DNA from: an uncultured Lacinutrix sp.
GTDB taxonomy: Bacteria > Bacteroidota > Bacteroidia > Flavobacteriales > Flavobacteriaceae
Length of the DNA: 64,000 nucleotides
Direction: 5' to 3'
NCBI GenBank assembly: GCA_937129145.1
Contig: CAKZMU010000030.1
Location: 1 to 64,000, forward strand
Part shown: in pieces, positions 26,789 through 35,374 of the stretch
How positions within the stretch are numbered: position 1 is the stretch's first letter
How the letters are laid out: each line of letters opens with the position of its first letter
Translations under genes and position numbers: made by a program
Notes under the pieces: generated by a model
What the model was told of the DNA's origin: nothing
What the model saw: the letters and a program-made list of their open reading frames with translations, nothing else
The model's database searches: none

Positions 26789-26796
26789 TACCTTTG
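26789..26796 (+). promoter_or_regulatory. -7 box upstream of gldB
   Basis: TACCTTTG is an exact TAnnTTTG match in the nadE-gldB divergent spacer. No -33 element at standard spacing was seen: the nearest TTTG sites give 9 and 25 nt. Confidence 0.45.
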
Positions 26797-26865
26797 CCAA
26801 CAAAAATAAACCAATAGAATAATTAATAAAAATTAATGGCGTTTAAGTTTGATATCCTTAGTCTT

Positions 26866-27825
26866 ATGAAAAGATTTTACATTTTAACACTTGTTGCACT
26901 GGTTTTTATGTCTTGTGGCAACGAATCTAAAGTTGAAAAAGAGATTGCAGCCATAGATGTTGACCTTGATGTTGAAAGGTTTGATAGATTATTTGCCAAT
27001 GCCGATGAAGCATCGTTACCAGATTTAAAGCAAGCCTATCCTTTTATGTTTTCAAAACGCTATAACGATTCGGTTTGGATTAATAGAATACAAGACACGC
27101 TTCAACAACAATTAAACAATGAGGTTGATAAAATTCATGGTGATTTTAAAGACACCGAAGATGATATATATCGTTTTTATCAACACATAGTATATTATTT
27201 TAAAGAGTTTAGAACACCAAGAGTAATCACTGTTACCAATGATGTTGATTATAGAAACAAAGTTATTGTAACCGATTCTATTGCTCTAGTTGCATTGGAT
27301 ACTTATTTAGGTGCAAATCATGATTTTTACTATGATATTTATGATTACATAAAGCTGAATATGGACAAAGACCAAATAGTTCCAGACTTAGCTTTTAGTT
27401 ATGCCGAAAAGGTTATTTATCAACCAAAACGAAAAACATTATTGGATGAAATGATATATTTTGGGAAGACATTGTATTTTAAAGATATGATGCTCCCAGA
27501 AACTCCTGATGAAATAAAAATAGGCTATACAAAACAACAATTGCAATGGGCAAGCCTTAACGAAGCCAATATTTGGCAACACTTTGTGGAAAACGAACTC
27601 TTGTTTAGTACCGATAATAAACTGCCTGCAAGATTTATTAATCCAGCACCTTTTTCAAAGTTTAATTTAGAATTGGATGGAGAATCTCCTGGTCGTTTAG
27701 GGCAATTTATAGGTTGGCAAATCGTACGAGCTTATGCCGATAAAGCAGATGCCTCACTTCAGGAGGTATTACGCACAAGTGCTGAAGATATTTTTAATAA
27801 CGCAACATACAAACCAAGAAAATAA
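26866..27825 (+). CDS. gldB: Gliding motility lipoprotein GldB
   Basis: Lipoprotein required for gliding in Flavobacterium and probably anchored in the cell envelope. I start at the internal ATG 26866. This gives a classical lipoprotein signal (KRFYILTLVALVFMSC, Cys at about 17). An upstream in-frame ATG at 26836 would add ten residues ahead of the signal. The mature protein starts with a charged region (EIAAIDVDLDVERFDRLF), a pattern typical of GldB, and contains a LGANHDFYYDIYDYI segment and GRLGQFIGWQIVRAYADK near the C-terminus. The stop shares one base with the gldC start codon. Confidence 0.92.
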   Translation: MKRFYILTLVALVFMSCGNESKVEKEIAAIDVDLDVERFDRLFANADEASLPDLKQAYPFMFSKRYNDSVWINRIQDTLQQQLNNEVDKIHGDFKDTEDDIYRFYQHIVYYFKEFRTPRVITVTNDVDYRNKVIVTDSIALVALDTYLGANHDFYYDIYDYIKLNMDKDQIVPDLAFSYAEKVIYQPKRKTLLDEMIYFGKTLYFKDMMLPETPDEIKIGYTKQQLQWASLNEANIWQHFVENELLFSTDNKLPARFINPAPFSKFNLELDGESPGRLGQFIGWQIVRAYADKADASLQEVLRTSAEDIFNNATYKPRK

Positions 27826-28160
27826 TGGCACATACACATACATCTAAAATTGAGTTGAATGTAGAATTGGACGACAATAGAATCCCTGAAAAACTCTCTT
27901 GGACTGCACAAGACGGAGGTATTACCAATGAAGAGGCAAAAGCTATGATGCTTTCGGTTTGGGATAGTAAAAATCAAGAATCTTTACGTATAGATTTGTG
28001 GACTAAAGATATGCCTGTGGACGAAATGAAATTGTTTTTTCATCAAACCTTGGTAAGTATGAGCGATACGTTTAATCGTGCGACTCAAGACGAAAAAATG
28101 ACAGCTACCATGAAAGATTTTTGCGATTATTTTGCTGAGAAGTTAGAGTTGAAGAAGTAG
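27825..28160 (+). CDS. gldC: Gliding motility protein GldC
   Basis: Small soluble protein of 111 residues that accompanies GldB in gliding flavobacteria, where loss of it slows rather than abolishes gliding. It has no signal peptide. Recognisable segments are HTSKIELNVELDDNRIPEKL at the start, WTAQDGG (about 25-31) and LRIDLWTKDMPVDEMKLFFHQ (about 51-71). It overlaps gldB by one base (TAATG), a gene pair conserved in this family. Confidence 0.92.
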   Translation: MAHTHTSKIELNVELDDNRIPEKLSWTAQDGGITNEEAKAMMLSVWDSKNQESLRIDLWTKDMPVDEMKLFFHQTLVSMSDTFNRATQDEKMTATMKDFCDYFAEKLELKK

Positions 28161-28181
28161 AGAGGTTCACGTTAACTCCTT

Positions 28182-28757
28182 TTATATTAGAGTTCTTCGT
28201 TGTAAAGTGTTTTTTGTTTCGTTTTCAAATTCCGCTTTCAGGTTATTTATTTTTCTTTTGTTTTCAAACCAATGAAAAGGTGAAGGACTTGAATTTAGTC
28301 CAAATGATATGCAATTCAAAAGGACATCAGTTCCGTCATAAATTATTGTCAATTGTTTTCCCCAATCAAATCCGCTAGATTCTTTCCAAGTAAGATTTAA
28401 AATTGTTATTTGCTGGTTACTTGAATAAATATTCCAATTATTGTTCTTTGCAATTTTTTTAATCAAAGATGTGTTTTGCCCTCTGGATAGGCCTTTGATG
28501 CGTTTCAACGTATATAAATTCATAATAGAGTAGATGAGCAAAAAACTAAAAGTTAATGATAAAATCAATAAAATTAATGACATTCCAATTGGCTCATTTT
28601 TGGTCAAATCTGAATTAAATTCCATAAAGCTGATAAAAGGAAAAGCAATTACAAGCATTCCATAAACAAAATATTCGGCAATTCGTTCAAGAAGCCATTG
28701 TTTAAAAACCAACTTTTCAGTTTGTTTTGATTTTGGTATGTCAATTTGATTTATCAA
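28182..28757 (-). CDS. Membrane protein of unknown function
   Basis: 191 residues with two hydrophobic segments in the first 90 residues (VYGMLVIAFPFISFMEF at about 31-47 and a SLILLILSLTFSFLLIYSIM stretch at about 60-79). A soluble C-terminal half follows, with strands and a cluster of polar and aromatic residues (WNIYSSNQQITILNL, GFDWGKQLTIIYDG). It resembles no family I can name. It converges on gldBC and begins a stretch of less conserved genes. Confidence 0.62.
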   Translation of the reverse strand: MINQIDIPKSKQTEKLVFKQWLLERIAEYFVYGMLVIAFPFISFMEFNSDLTKNEPIGMSLILLILSLTFSFLLIYSIMNLYTLKRIKGLSRGQNTSLIKKIAKNNNWNIYSSNQQITILNLTWKESSGFDWGKQLTIIYDGTDVLLNCISFGLNSSPSPFHWFENKRKINNLKAEFENETKNTLQRRTLI

Positions 28758-28850
28758 TTTATTTTAATTTTTTCCAATTAGGAATTCCTTTTCGTTTATA
28801 TTTTTCTACTGCATCATTCCAGTAATCTATCATGGTTTTATTAATGTTTT

Positions 28851-28926
28851 GTCATTCCTGCGAAAGCAGGAATCCATTTGGTAATTGAAACAACAAAGTG
28901 GATTCCGCATCAAGTGCGGAATGACA
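28851..28926. repeat. Full dispersed palindromic element (REP/MITE-like)
   Basis: About 76 bp built of two hairpins facing each other. The left unit is GTCATTCCTGC, GAAA, GCAGGAATCCA. The right unit is TGGATTCCGCA, TCAAG, TGCGGAATGACA. The outer ends GTCATTCC and GGAATGAC are inverted repeats. Half units of the same design lie at 23211 and 41349. No transposase gene is present, so any mobility must have been in trans. Confidence 0.8.
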
Positions 28927-28958
28927 AATGGTTTTATTTTTTCAATAAGGTCGTATTC

Positions 28959-29031
28959 ATGCCATTGTTGGTGTTTTCCACCAACAATTTATTATTTAAT
29001 CACTTTTGATGGAAAACACCAAAAGTGGCAT
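28959..29031. repeat. Long imperfect inverted repeat at the 3' end of the PhyH gene
   Basis: Arms 28959-28980 and 29010-29031 match at 20 of 22 positions as inverted copies, with 29 bp between them. Nested inside is a perfect 9-bp hairpin, TTGTTGGTG (28965-28973) and CACCAACAA (28979-28987). The right arm is part of the coding sequence for the last residues of the PhyH protein. It could end or stabilise the PhyH transcript. Confidence 0.6.
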
Positions 29032-29737
29032 AATATTCCAACCAATTTAGAGGTTTATCCAGTTTATGGTTATTAAATTCTAAATGAATAACTCTTCTTT
29101 TCTTTCCGTTTGTTGTTCTGTTCGATGCATGCAAGGTCAAAGGTTTCATCAACATTGCTCCACCTTTTTTTACTTCACAAACAACTTCGTTATCAATATT
29201 CCATTCTTCTGAGTCGGTACGAATTATTCCTTTTAAATGTGATTTAGGAATTACTTTTAGCGCTCCATTATCTTTGTTTGTGTCATCTAAATGAATTCGA
29301 ATCGTAATTGTGTCTTGTAATATTTTAATCGGAGGTTGAACACCGTATTGTCCTTTTTTAAAAGTCCAATTCACATAATTTTCCAAATTAGCCTTTTTGT
29401 CTACCGAAATACTTAAATCTTGGTGATATGCAACAAACCAATTCGATTCGCTAGGTTTATCAAAATAAATAGCTTTTGTTAAAAAGCAATTTGATTGAAA
29501 AAGGTTAGAAATTAATTCGGTAAGCTTTTTGTTAAATAACAGCTTGCTTAATTCTGGAACATTTTCAACTAGTTGCCTAATTGCAAATAAATCTTTGGTT
29601 TTTAAAAACGAACTTTCGTTTTGTTCAGCATGTTTCAAACAGCCTAAAATTTGGTTTATTTCACTTTCTGAATATACATTAGCTAAAATAGAATATCCAT
29701 TTTCTTCAAGCTCTATTTTGTTTCTTGTATAGTCCAT
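29000..29737 (-). CDS. Phytanoyl-CoA dioxygenase (PhyH) family protein
   Basis: Fe(II)/2-oxoglutarate oxygenase fold, 245 residues from ATG 29737 (an in-frame ATG at 29770 would add 11 residues of weak fit). The iron-binding facial triad is visible as HQD in VAYHQDLSIS (about residues 126-135) and the distal His in PLTLHASNRT (about 209-218), with the 2-oxoglutarate-binding Arg nearby (KRRVIHLEF). Substrate unknown: the family includes halogenases and hydroxylases of small molecules. Its neighbours are uncharacterised membrane proteins. The codon for its last residues lies in an inverted repeat. Confidence 0.83.
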   Translation of the reverse strand: MDYTRNKIELEENGYSILANVYSESEINQILGCLKHAEQNESSFLKTKDLFAIRQLVENVPELSKLLFNKKLTELISNLFQSNCFLTKAIYFDKPSESNWFVAYHQDLSISVDKKANLENYVNWTFKKGQYGVQPPIKILQDTITIRIHLDDTNKDNGALKVIPKSHLKGIIRTDSEEWNIDNEVVCEVKKGGAMLMKPLTLHASNRTTNGKKRRVIHLEFNNHKLDKPLNWLEYYATFGVFHQK

Positions 29738-29791
29738 TATAACATTTAATGCCAGTGTTCGTATTTTCACTAATAGCGGCGAAATTGTTTG

Positions 29792-30217
29792 TTAGTTATT
29801 AATTTTATTTAGTTTTCTACTCTTAGATTTTTCTATTATAAAATTTCCAATTCTAATTATCATGAGAATGACCACGACAACTGCTAAAAACCAAGCAGTA
29901 TTATAGATACCTGATTTAAAATTTTTGATTGGAATTAATTCAGAAAATTCTGTGCCCAAAATTATTATAGCTAAAAATATTCTGATTAAGTTTTTAATCC
30001 AACACGGTTTCGTTATCATCTCATAAACTCCAATTATTAGTACAAACAAAAAAAGGGTGTCATATTGAATAACTAAACTTACAACAGAATCTAATTCAGG
30101 ATTTAATTTTTTCCACTCTTGAAGCTCATAATAATCTTTGATAGATAGTGCTAGTTGGATAAGAATTACAATGATGGAAAAAAGAGGTTTATATAATTTT
30201 AGATTATCAGTCTTCAT
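29792..30217 (-). CDS. Small integral membrane protein of unknown function
   Basis: 141 residues with four hydrophobic segments (about 12-26, 47-65, 73-90 and 108-128) and a basic C-terminus (KSKSRKLNKINN). No family recognised. Located between the PhyH gene and the amidohydrolase, on the same strand. The spacing (54 bp and 21 bp) is compatible with co-transcription. Confidence 0.6.
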   Translation of the reverse strand: MKTDNLKLYKPLFSIIVILIQLALSIKDYYELQEWKKLNPELDSVVSLVIQYDTLFLFVLIIGVYEMITKPCWIKNLIRIFLAIIILGTEFSELIPIKNFKSGIYNTAWFLAVVVVILMIIRIGNFIIEKSKSRKLNKINN

Positions 30218-30238
30218 CGGTTTATTATCTTCAATAGG

Positions 30239-31795
30239 TTACTCTGGCAACAAAGCCCTACCGCTCAACTCAGTCGCCAAATTCTCATTATCCCTTACCA
30301 ACTTCCCATTAACCAAAACTTTATCAAATCCTCTAGATAGTTGATGCGGATTTACATAATCTGCAGGTGCTTGTACATTTTTAGGATTAAAAATAATGAT
30401 ATCAGCTTTGTAGCCTTCTTTTAAAAGTCCTCTGTTTTTTAGCTTTAAAATGTCAGCAGCATAACCTGTCATTTTTTGTACTGCTTGTTCTAAAGTTAGT
30501 AAGCTATCTTGCACCACGTAGCTTTCAATAATTTTTGCAAACGTGCCATGACCACGAGGGTGATGTCCAGTTTTACTACCATCAGAACAAATACCAACAA
30601 GGTCATCTTGCACCAAAGTTTCTTGCAATTCTTTATCCATTACAAAATACGCACCAGACGACCCTTGAGGTCCTAAATCTTCAATTAAAAATTTTTCAAA
30701 AGGCTTGTTTTTTTCTTTGGCAGCTTCGGCTAAAGTTTTTCCAGTATAAGGTGCTGAACCCAACAAAGTAGCTTCGGGACCATTACGTAAATTCACTTTG
30801 TTTCTAATAAAAGTTTCTAGTTCCTCTCTTCGGTCTCTTTTTGCTATTTCAAATTGCTGAGGTGTTTTAGACCATTCAGGAAATACAATGGAGATACCTG
30901 TGTAACTTGCCATATAAGGGTACAAATCGGCAGATAGTTGTATGCCAGATTTTCTAATGTGCTTAATGGTGTCTAATATTTGGTGAGCACGTTCTTTTCC
31001 TTTGCCATACACCGATTTTAAGTGCGCAATATGAACACGTGCATGTTTCCCTTGAGCAGCTAACTCTTTAATGGACGCTATTAGGGCTTCGTCATCTTCA
31101 TTTCGCATGTGGCTCATAATAAGTTTGTCTTGTTCGCCAACTACTTCAGCTAAAGCCAATAACTCGTTTTCTTTGGCGAATAGCCCTGGTGTATATTCTA
31201 AACCTGTAGAGAGTCCGTAAGTGTATTTAAGTTGTTGTCGCAACAAACTTTTTAAGCTGTCTAGCTCAGTTGGAGTGATATCACTTTTATTGCCTATTCC
31301 AGCAAGGTGTCGTAATGTGCCATGACCTACAAATTCGATAATGTTAACGCCTAAATTTTGTTCGTTAACCTCGTCTAAATAGGATTTTAAGTTTTTAGTG
31401 CTAACACTAGAACCATCTTGTCCTAAGGCAATCGTTGTGACACCCATTGCTAAAAAATTTTCGAAATCTGGAGTTTTTAGCGGATTGCCATGTGCATGTA
31501 AATCAATAAATCCAGGGCTTACAAAATTGCCTTTAGCGTCAATGGTTTTACCAATTTTTAAATTAGGATTTGTTAGATTACCTATATAAGTAAGGGTGTC
31601 GTTATTAATGTAGATATTGGCCTTATATGCTTCTTTATCTGTGCCGTCTAAAATAGTTCCGTTAATAATTGCGATATCAACCGAGGTGATTTTAGGTTCA
31701 GTTACTTTAGTGTCTTCAGTATTTTTACTTTCATTGCATGAGGTAATTAATATGAAGCAAATGAGAAGCGTGAAACGTTGGATAAAATAATTCAT
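30239..31795 (-). CDS. Amidohydrolase-superfamily lipoprotein (D-aminoacylase-like)
   Basis: 518 residues from ATG 31795, chosen because it yields a lipoprotein signal (QRFTLLICFILITSC, Cys at about 18). An ORF extension upstream has no such logic. Metal-site features: GFIDLHAHGNP (first HxH), HMRNEDDEALI, HIAHLKS and a CSDGSKTGHHPRGHGTF segment near residue 420. The C-terminal LKEGYKADIIIFNPK returns to the small beta-domain. It fits the N-acyl-D-amino-acid deacylase/dihydroorotase-like group. An exported, lipid-anchored enzyme acting on peptides or acylated amino acids is plausible. Substrate not known. Confidence 0.83.
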   Translation of the reverse strand: MNYFIQRFTLLICFILITSCNESKNTEDTKVTEPKITSVDIAIINGTILDGTDKEAYKANIYINNDTLTYIGNLTNPNLKIGKTIDAKGNFVSPGFIDLHAHGNPLKTPDFENFLAMGVTTIALGQDGSSVSTKNLKSYLDEVNEQNLGVNIIEFVGHGTLRHLAGIGNKSDITPTELDSLKSLLRQQLKYTYGLSTGLEYTPGLFAKENELLALAEVVGEQDKLIMSHMRNEDDEALIASIKELAAQGKHARVHIAHLKSVYGKGKERAHQILDTIKHIRKSGIQLSADLYPYMASYTGISIVFPEWSKTPQQFEIAKRDRREELETFIRNKVNLRNGPEATLLGSAPYTGKTLAEAAKEKNKPFEKFLIEDLGPQGSSGAYFVMDKELQETLVQDDLVGICSDGSKTGHHPRGHGTFAKIIESYVVQDSLLTLEQAVQKMTGYAADILKLKNRGLLKEGYKADIIIFNPKNVQAPADYVNPHQLSRGFDKVLVNGKLVRDNENLATELSGRALLPE

Positions 31796-31799
31796 AGTG

Positions 31800-32741
31800 T
31801 TAATTTTCTTGATAAGCTTTCCATTTCTCCGCAAAAGTTTCATTAATGAGCCATGAAGCTTGTTCAACAGAATTAGGAAACTCATCAAAACTAAAAATAT
31901 TTCTTGTTGAATTATCTCCTAGCCATCCAGAATTTTCAGGAATAGCGTTAAGAGCATCTGTTTCGGTAGAAAGTCTTTTATCTAGTGCTATTGAAAAAAA
32001 GGCTCTGGTTAATCGCCATGATGTAAATAAACCTCCAAAATGGTCCATATCTGGTTCAATAGCTAGACTATATAGACCACCTTCAGCGCGTTTTGAAAAA
32101 ACAACGTCTGTCATTCGTTGATTTCTTGAAGGCTCATCGTTTTCGCCCAATAACATCAACCCTGGAATATGATTATTGGAACTAGATGTTGTGTCAATTC
32201 CACCACCACGAATATTTACGAAAGCAATAACACGCTCTGGTTTAAAATGCGAAAAATTATAACTAAAAACACCACCAGCGGAATATCCTTTGAGCAATAA
32301 AGGCAGTTTGCCAACATCAGGAATATTATTTTTATACGTAATTGTATCTAGTGCTTTGATTAATGCATTGCCGCTTCCTTGTTCTGGGTCTGCATAGTTG
32401 CCTCCTCGTAAAGTTACTCCCATAAGTGCTACCTTTTCATCTGTAGCATACGTTTTCCATTCATCTAAGGTAATATCACCAAAAGAGCTACCATTATGAA
32501 AGCTTAATATGACTAATACTGCTCGTACATCATCATTATTTTCTGGAAGCCATAATCTGAATTTTGCTTCGTCGAAGTCAAAAGAAGTTTTTGAGAATAC
32601 ACTAAATGTCCAATCATCTAGAAACTCTCCAACTGGTTTAACTTCTTTGGGAGCATCTGATGGTTTTTTGTCAAGTGCATCAAAACTACATGCCGTTATT
32701 GATAGGGTAACAATAATGATAATTGGAAAGTGTTTTTTCAT
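31800..32741 (-). CDS. Alpha/beta-hydrolase lipoprotein
   Basis: 313 residues from ATG 32741, giving a lipoprotein signal (KKHFPIIIIVTLSITAC, Cys at about 18). A Met six residues upstream (32759) is less likely. The nucleophile elbow is GYSAGG (about residue 166), a candidate Asp lies in LLGENDEPSRN and a candidate His in PDMDHFGG. Esterase or peptidase activity is expected. It ends five bases before the amidohydrolase start, so the two exported hydrolases are likely one transcription unit. Confidence 0.8.
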   Translation of the reverse strand: MKKHFPIIIIVTLSITACSFDALDKKPSDAPKEVKPVGEFLDDWTFSVFSKTSFDFDEAKFRLWLPENNDDVRAVLVILSFHNGSSFGDITLDEWKTYATDEKVALMGVTLRGGNYADPEQGSGNALIKALDTITYKNNIPDVGKLPLLLKGYSAGGVFSYNFSHFKPERVIAFVNIRGGGIDTTSSSNNHIPGLMLLGENDEPSRNQRMTDVVFSKRAEGGLYSLAIEPDMDHFGGLFTSWRLTRAFFSIALDKRLSTETDALNAIPENSGWLGDNSTRNIFSFDEFPNSVEQASWLINETFAEKWKAYQEN

Positions 32742-32829
32742 ACCTATATAGTGAAACAACTAATAGCAATCTAATATACATATTTATTCAAGCAATATTT
32801 TGATTATCTTTAAACAAACACCAACCACG

Positions 32830-34092
32830 ATGAAAAAAAGAGATTTTATTAAAAAAATATCACTAGCCACATTAGCAACACCTTTGTATGGAAGCGTGCT
32901 TAGTTCTTGTTTAGGAGAAGTAGCATCAACACCTGCTACGGAGTTGGCATCAAACGAAGATTTTTGGCTAAAAGTAAGAAGCGATTACAAACTGAAACAA
33001 GATTATATCAATTTAGAAAGTGGTTATTACAATATTATTCCAACGCCAACTTTAGATGCGCTTCATAAGCATATTAACATGGTTAATTATGAAGGCTCTT
33101 ATTATATGCGTAACAAACGAGTAAAAGACAAGAAACGGATGGCAGCAAAACTAGCAGCTATTATTAAAAGTCCAACTAAAAATGTTGCAATTACCAGAAA
33201 TACTACAGAATCTTTAGATTTAGTTATAAAAGGAATGGACTGGAAAGCTGGAGACGAAGCTGTGTATGCGATGCAAGATTATGGAGCAATGAGAATGATG
33301 TTCGAGCAAGTTGCAAACCGATTTGGAACTATAAATAAAGTGGTTTCAATCCCTAATCATCCAAAATCTGATGAAGAAATAGTTGAAATTTATGCTAATG
33401 CCATTACACCAAAAACAAAATTGTTAATGGTTTGTCACATGATTAACATTACAGGGCATATTTTACCTATTAAAAAGATTTGCCAAATGGGACATAGCAA
33501 AGGCGTTAAAGTTATGGTTGATGGTGCACACTGTGTTGGTCATTTTGAATTTGATATTAACGATTTGGAATGTGATTATTATGGGTCTAGTTTACACAAG
33601 TGGTTATCTGTTCCGCTAGGTACAGGATTGTTGTATGTTGCCGATGAACACATAGATAACACGTGGCCTATTTTTGCTTCGCATACAAAAGAAGAAGGAA
33701 ATATAGCCAAGTTAAACCATACAGGAACAAATCCTGTATATCATGATTTATCGATAGAAAATGCCATTGACTATTACAATATGTTAGGTGGTGCTAGAAA
33801 AGAAGCAAGGTTGAGATATTTACAAGAATATTGGACTAAACAGGTTAGAGATTTACCTAAAATTATTTTAAACACGCCTAAAGAATCCCATAAAGCATGT
33901 GGTATTGCAAACGTGGGAATTGAAGGTATTAAGCCTAATGATTTAGCCAAAAGATTAATGGATGAATATAAAATCTTTACTGTAGGTATTAATGGTAAAG
34001 TTGTAAAAGGATGCAGAATTACACCAAATGTATTTACTACAATTGAAGAATTAGATGTGTTTGTGGCTGCTTTAAAAGAAATGGCAGCCTAA
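32830..34092 (+). CDS. Exported class V PLP aminotransferase-fold protein
   Basis: 420 residues from ATG 32830. An upstream TTG at 32800 exists but adds an unlikely N-terminus. The start reads KKRDFIKKISLATLATPLYG followed by SVLSSC: a Tat-like KRDFIKK with a lipobox-like Cys, so export as a folded PLP protein is plausible. Class V features are VMVDGAHCVGHF (about 235-246, the Asp that contacts the PLP ring) and SSLHKWLSVPLG (about 256-267, the Schiff-base Lys). Closest to isopenicillin-N-epimerase/cysteine-desulfurase-like proteins. Substrate unknown. Its stop lies one base from that of the converging rodA. Confidence 0.82.
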   Translation: MKKRDFIKKISLATLATPLYGSVLSSCLGEVASTPATELASNEDFWLKVRSDYKLKQDYINLESGYYNIIPTPTLDALHKHINMVNYEGSYYMRNKRVKDKKRMAAKLAAIIKSPTKNVAITRNTTESLDLVIKGMDWKAGDEAVYAMQDYGAMRMMFEQVANRFGTINKVVSIPNHPKSDEEIVEIYANAITPKTKLLMVCHMINITGHILPIKKICQMGHSKGVKVMVDGAHCVGHFEFDINDLECDYYGSSLHKWLSVPLGTGLLYVADEHIDNTWPIFASHTKEEGNIAKLNHTGTNPVYHDLSIENAIDYYNMLGGARKEARLRYLQEYWTKQVRDLPKIILNTPKESHKACGIANVGIEGIKPNDLAKRLMDEYKIFTVGINGKVVKGCRITPNVFTTIEELDVFVAALKEMAA

Positions 34093-34093
34093 T

Positions 34094-35374
34094 TTACCAT
34101 TCGTTAATTCTGTTGGAGTCCAATTTTATAAACACAAATAGTAAAATTGTAAAGCCCCAAAGACTAGAACCACCATAACTAAAGAAAGGCAGTGGAATTC
34201 CAATGGTTGGGATTAAACCCATGACCATTCCTATATTAATCATAAAATGTAAAAACAAAATAGAGGCAACGCTGTAACCGTAAATACGACTAAATTGCGA
34301 TTTTTGTAATTCGGCTAGATGTAATATTCTAATAAGAAGCAGCACAAATAATACTACCACAAAACTACTTCCTAAGAAACCCCATTCTTCACCAACAGTA
34401 CTAAAAATATAATCGGTGTCTTGTTCAGGTACAAATTTACCAATAGTACGTGTGCCTTCCATAAAACCTTTACCAGTAATACCACCTGAGCTTATAGCTT
34501 TTTCAGATTCGTTTAGATTATATAAGATGGTGCGCTTCATTTGCTCCAACTTTTCAGGGTCTTTTTCTAAGCGCAACCAAAGACTAATTCTATCTTGTTG
34601 ATGAGGTTGCAAAATATTATTATAGAAAAGATGAACACCAAAACTAAACACTATACAGACTAACGAAATAAATATTGGCTGAAGGATGCTGCCTTTTTTC
34701 TTCTTTAGGAAAAAGTGATGTGTGAATAATAAAACCACAACTATTATAGCTGTGATTAATACCGAAAACTTTAATGCCGAAACTGATAATAAAATAATAC
34801 TGAGTAGTAATAGTAAATATATTTGCGGAATACCTTCACGATAAAACACAAAAAAGAAGGCTGCATACACAATAGTACTTCCAGCATCATTTTGAAGCAA
34901 AATTAAAAATGCTGGTACAAATATTAATAAGGCTGTTTTTAGTTGGTCTTTTAAATTTTTAATATTTGTTTGTAAATCGCTTATGTATTTAGCCACAGCT
35001 AGGGCTGTAGCAAATTTGGCAAATTCACTAGGTTGCAATGTAAAGCCACCAATAGCATACCATGATGTTGCTCCGTTAATATTTTTACCAAGTATAAATA
35101 ATCCAATAAGAGAGAGCATGGAAGCTAGGTATATTACGCTTGCAAATCTTTCATAGAACTTGGCTTCTATAGATAATATTAAAATAATTAAGACAAATGT
35201 AAATATGATAAAGACTAATTGTTTACCATAACGTTGACTCATATCAAAGTACGAAGTTATGTCGCCTGAAGAAGATGCCGAAACAATGTTAAGCCAACCA
35301 AAACCAACCAATAGTAGAAAAAGCAGAATGGTTATCCAATCGAATTTAAAATTTCGAGTACGGTTTAAACTCAT
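34094..35374 (-). CDS. rodA: Rod-shape SEDS glycosyltransferase RodA
   Basis: Peptidoglycan polymerase of the elongasome, working with PBP2. 426 residues and about ten membrane segments. SEDS features visible: a QPSEFAKF segment (about 108-115), GGITGKGFMEGTR (about 293-305), FIFSTVGEEWGFLG-type region (DYIFSTVGEEWG, about 315-326) and GIPLPFFSYGGSSL near residue 395. Last gene of the mreB-mreC-mreD-PBP2-rodA operon. It overlaps the PBP2 gene by one base. Confidence 0.93.
   Translation of the reverse strand: MSLNRTRNFKFDWITILLFLLLVGFGWLNIVSASSSGDITSYFDMSQRYGKQLVFIIFTFVLIILILSIEAKFYERFASVIYLASMLSLIGLFILGKNINGATSWYAIGGFTLQPSEFAKFATALAVAKYISDLQTNIKNLKDQLKTALLIFVPAFLILLQNDAGSTIVYAAFFFVFYREGIPQIYLLLLLSIILLSVSALKFSVLITAIIVVVLLFTHHFFLKKKKGSILQPIFISLVCIVFSFGVHLFYNNILQPHQQDRISLWLRLEKDPEKLEQMKRTILYNLNESEKAISSGGITGKGFMEGTRTIGKFVPEQDTDYIFSTVGEEWGFLGSSFVVVLFVLLLIRILHLAELQKSQFSRIYGYSVASILFLHFMINIGMVMGLIPTIGIPLPFFSYGGSSLWGFTILLFVFIKLDSNRINEW

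Noticed and set aside
28885..29076. 63-codon frame over the palindromic repeat
   Set aside because: It translates the repeat element and the 3' end of the PhyH gene; no independent support.
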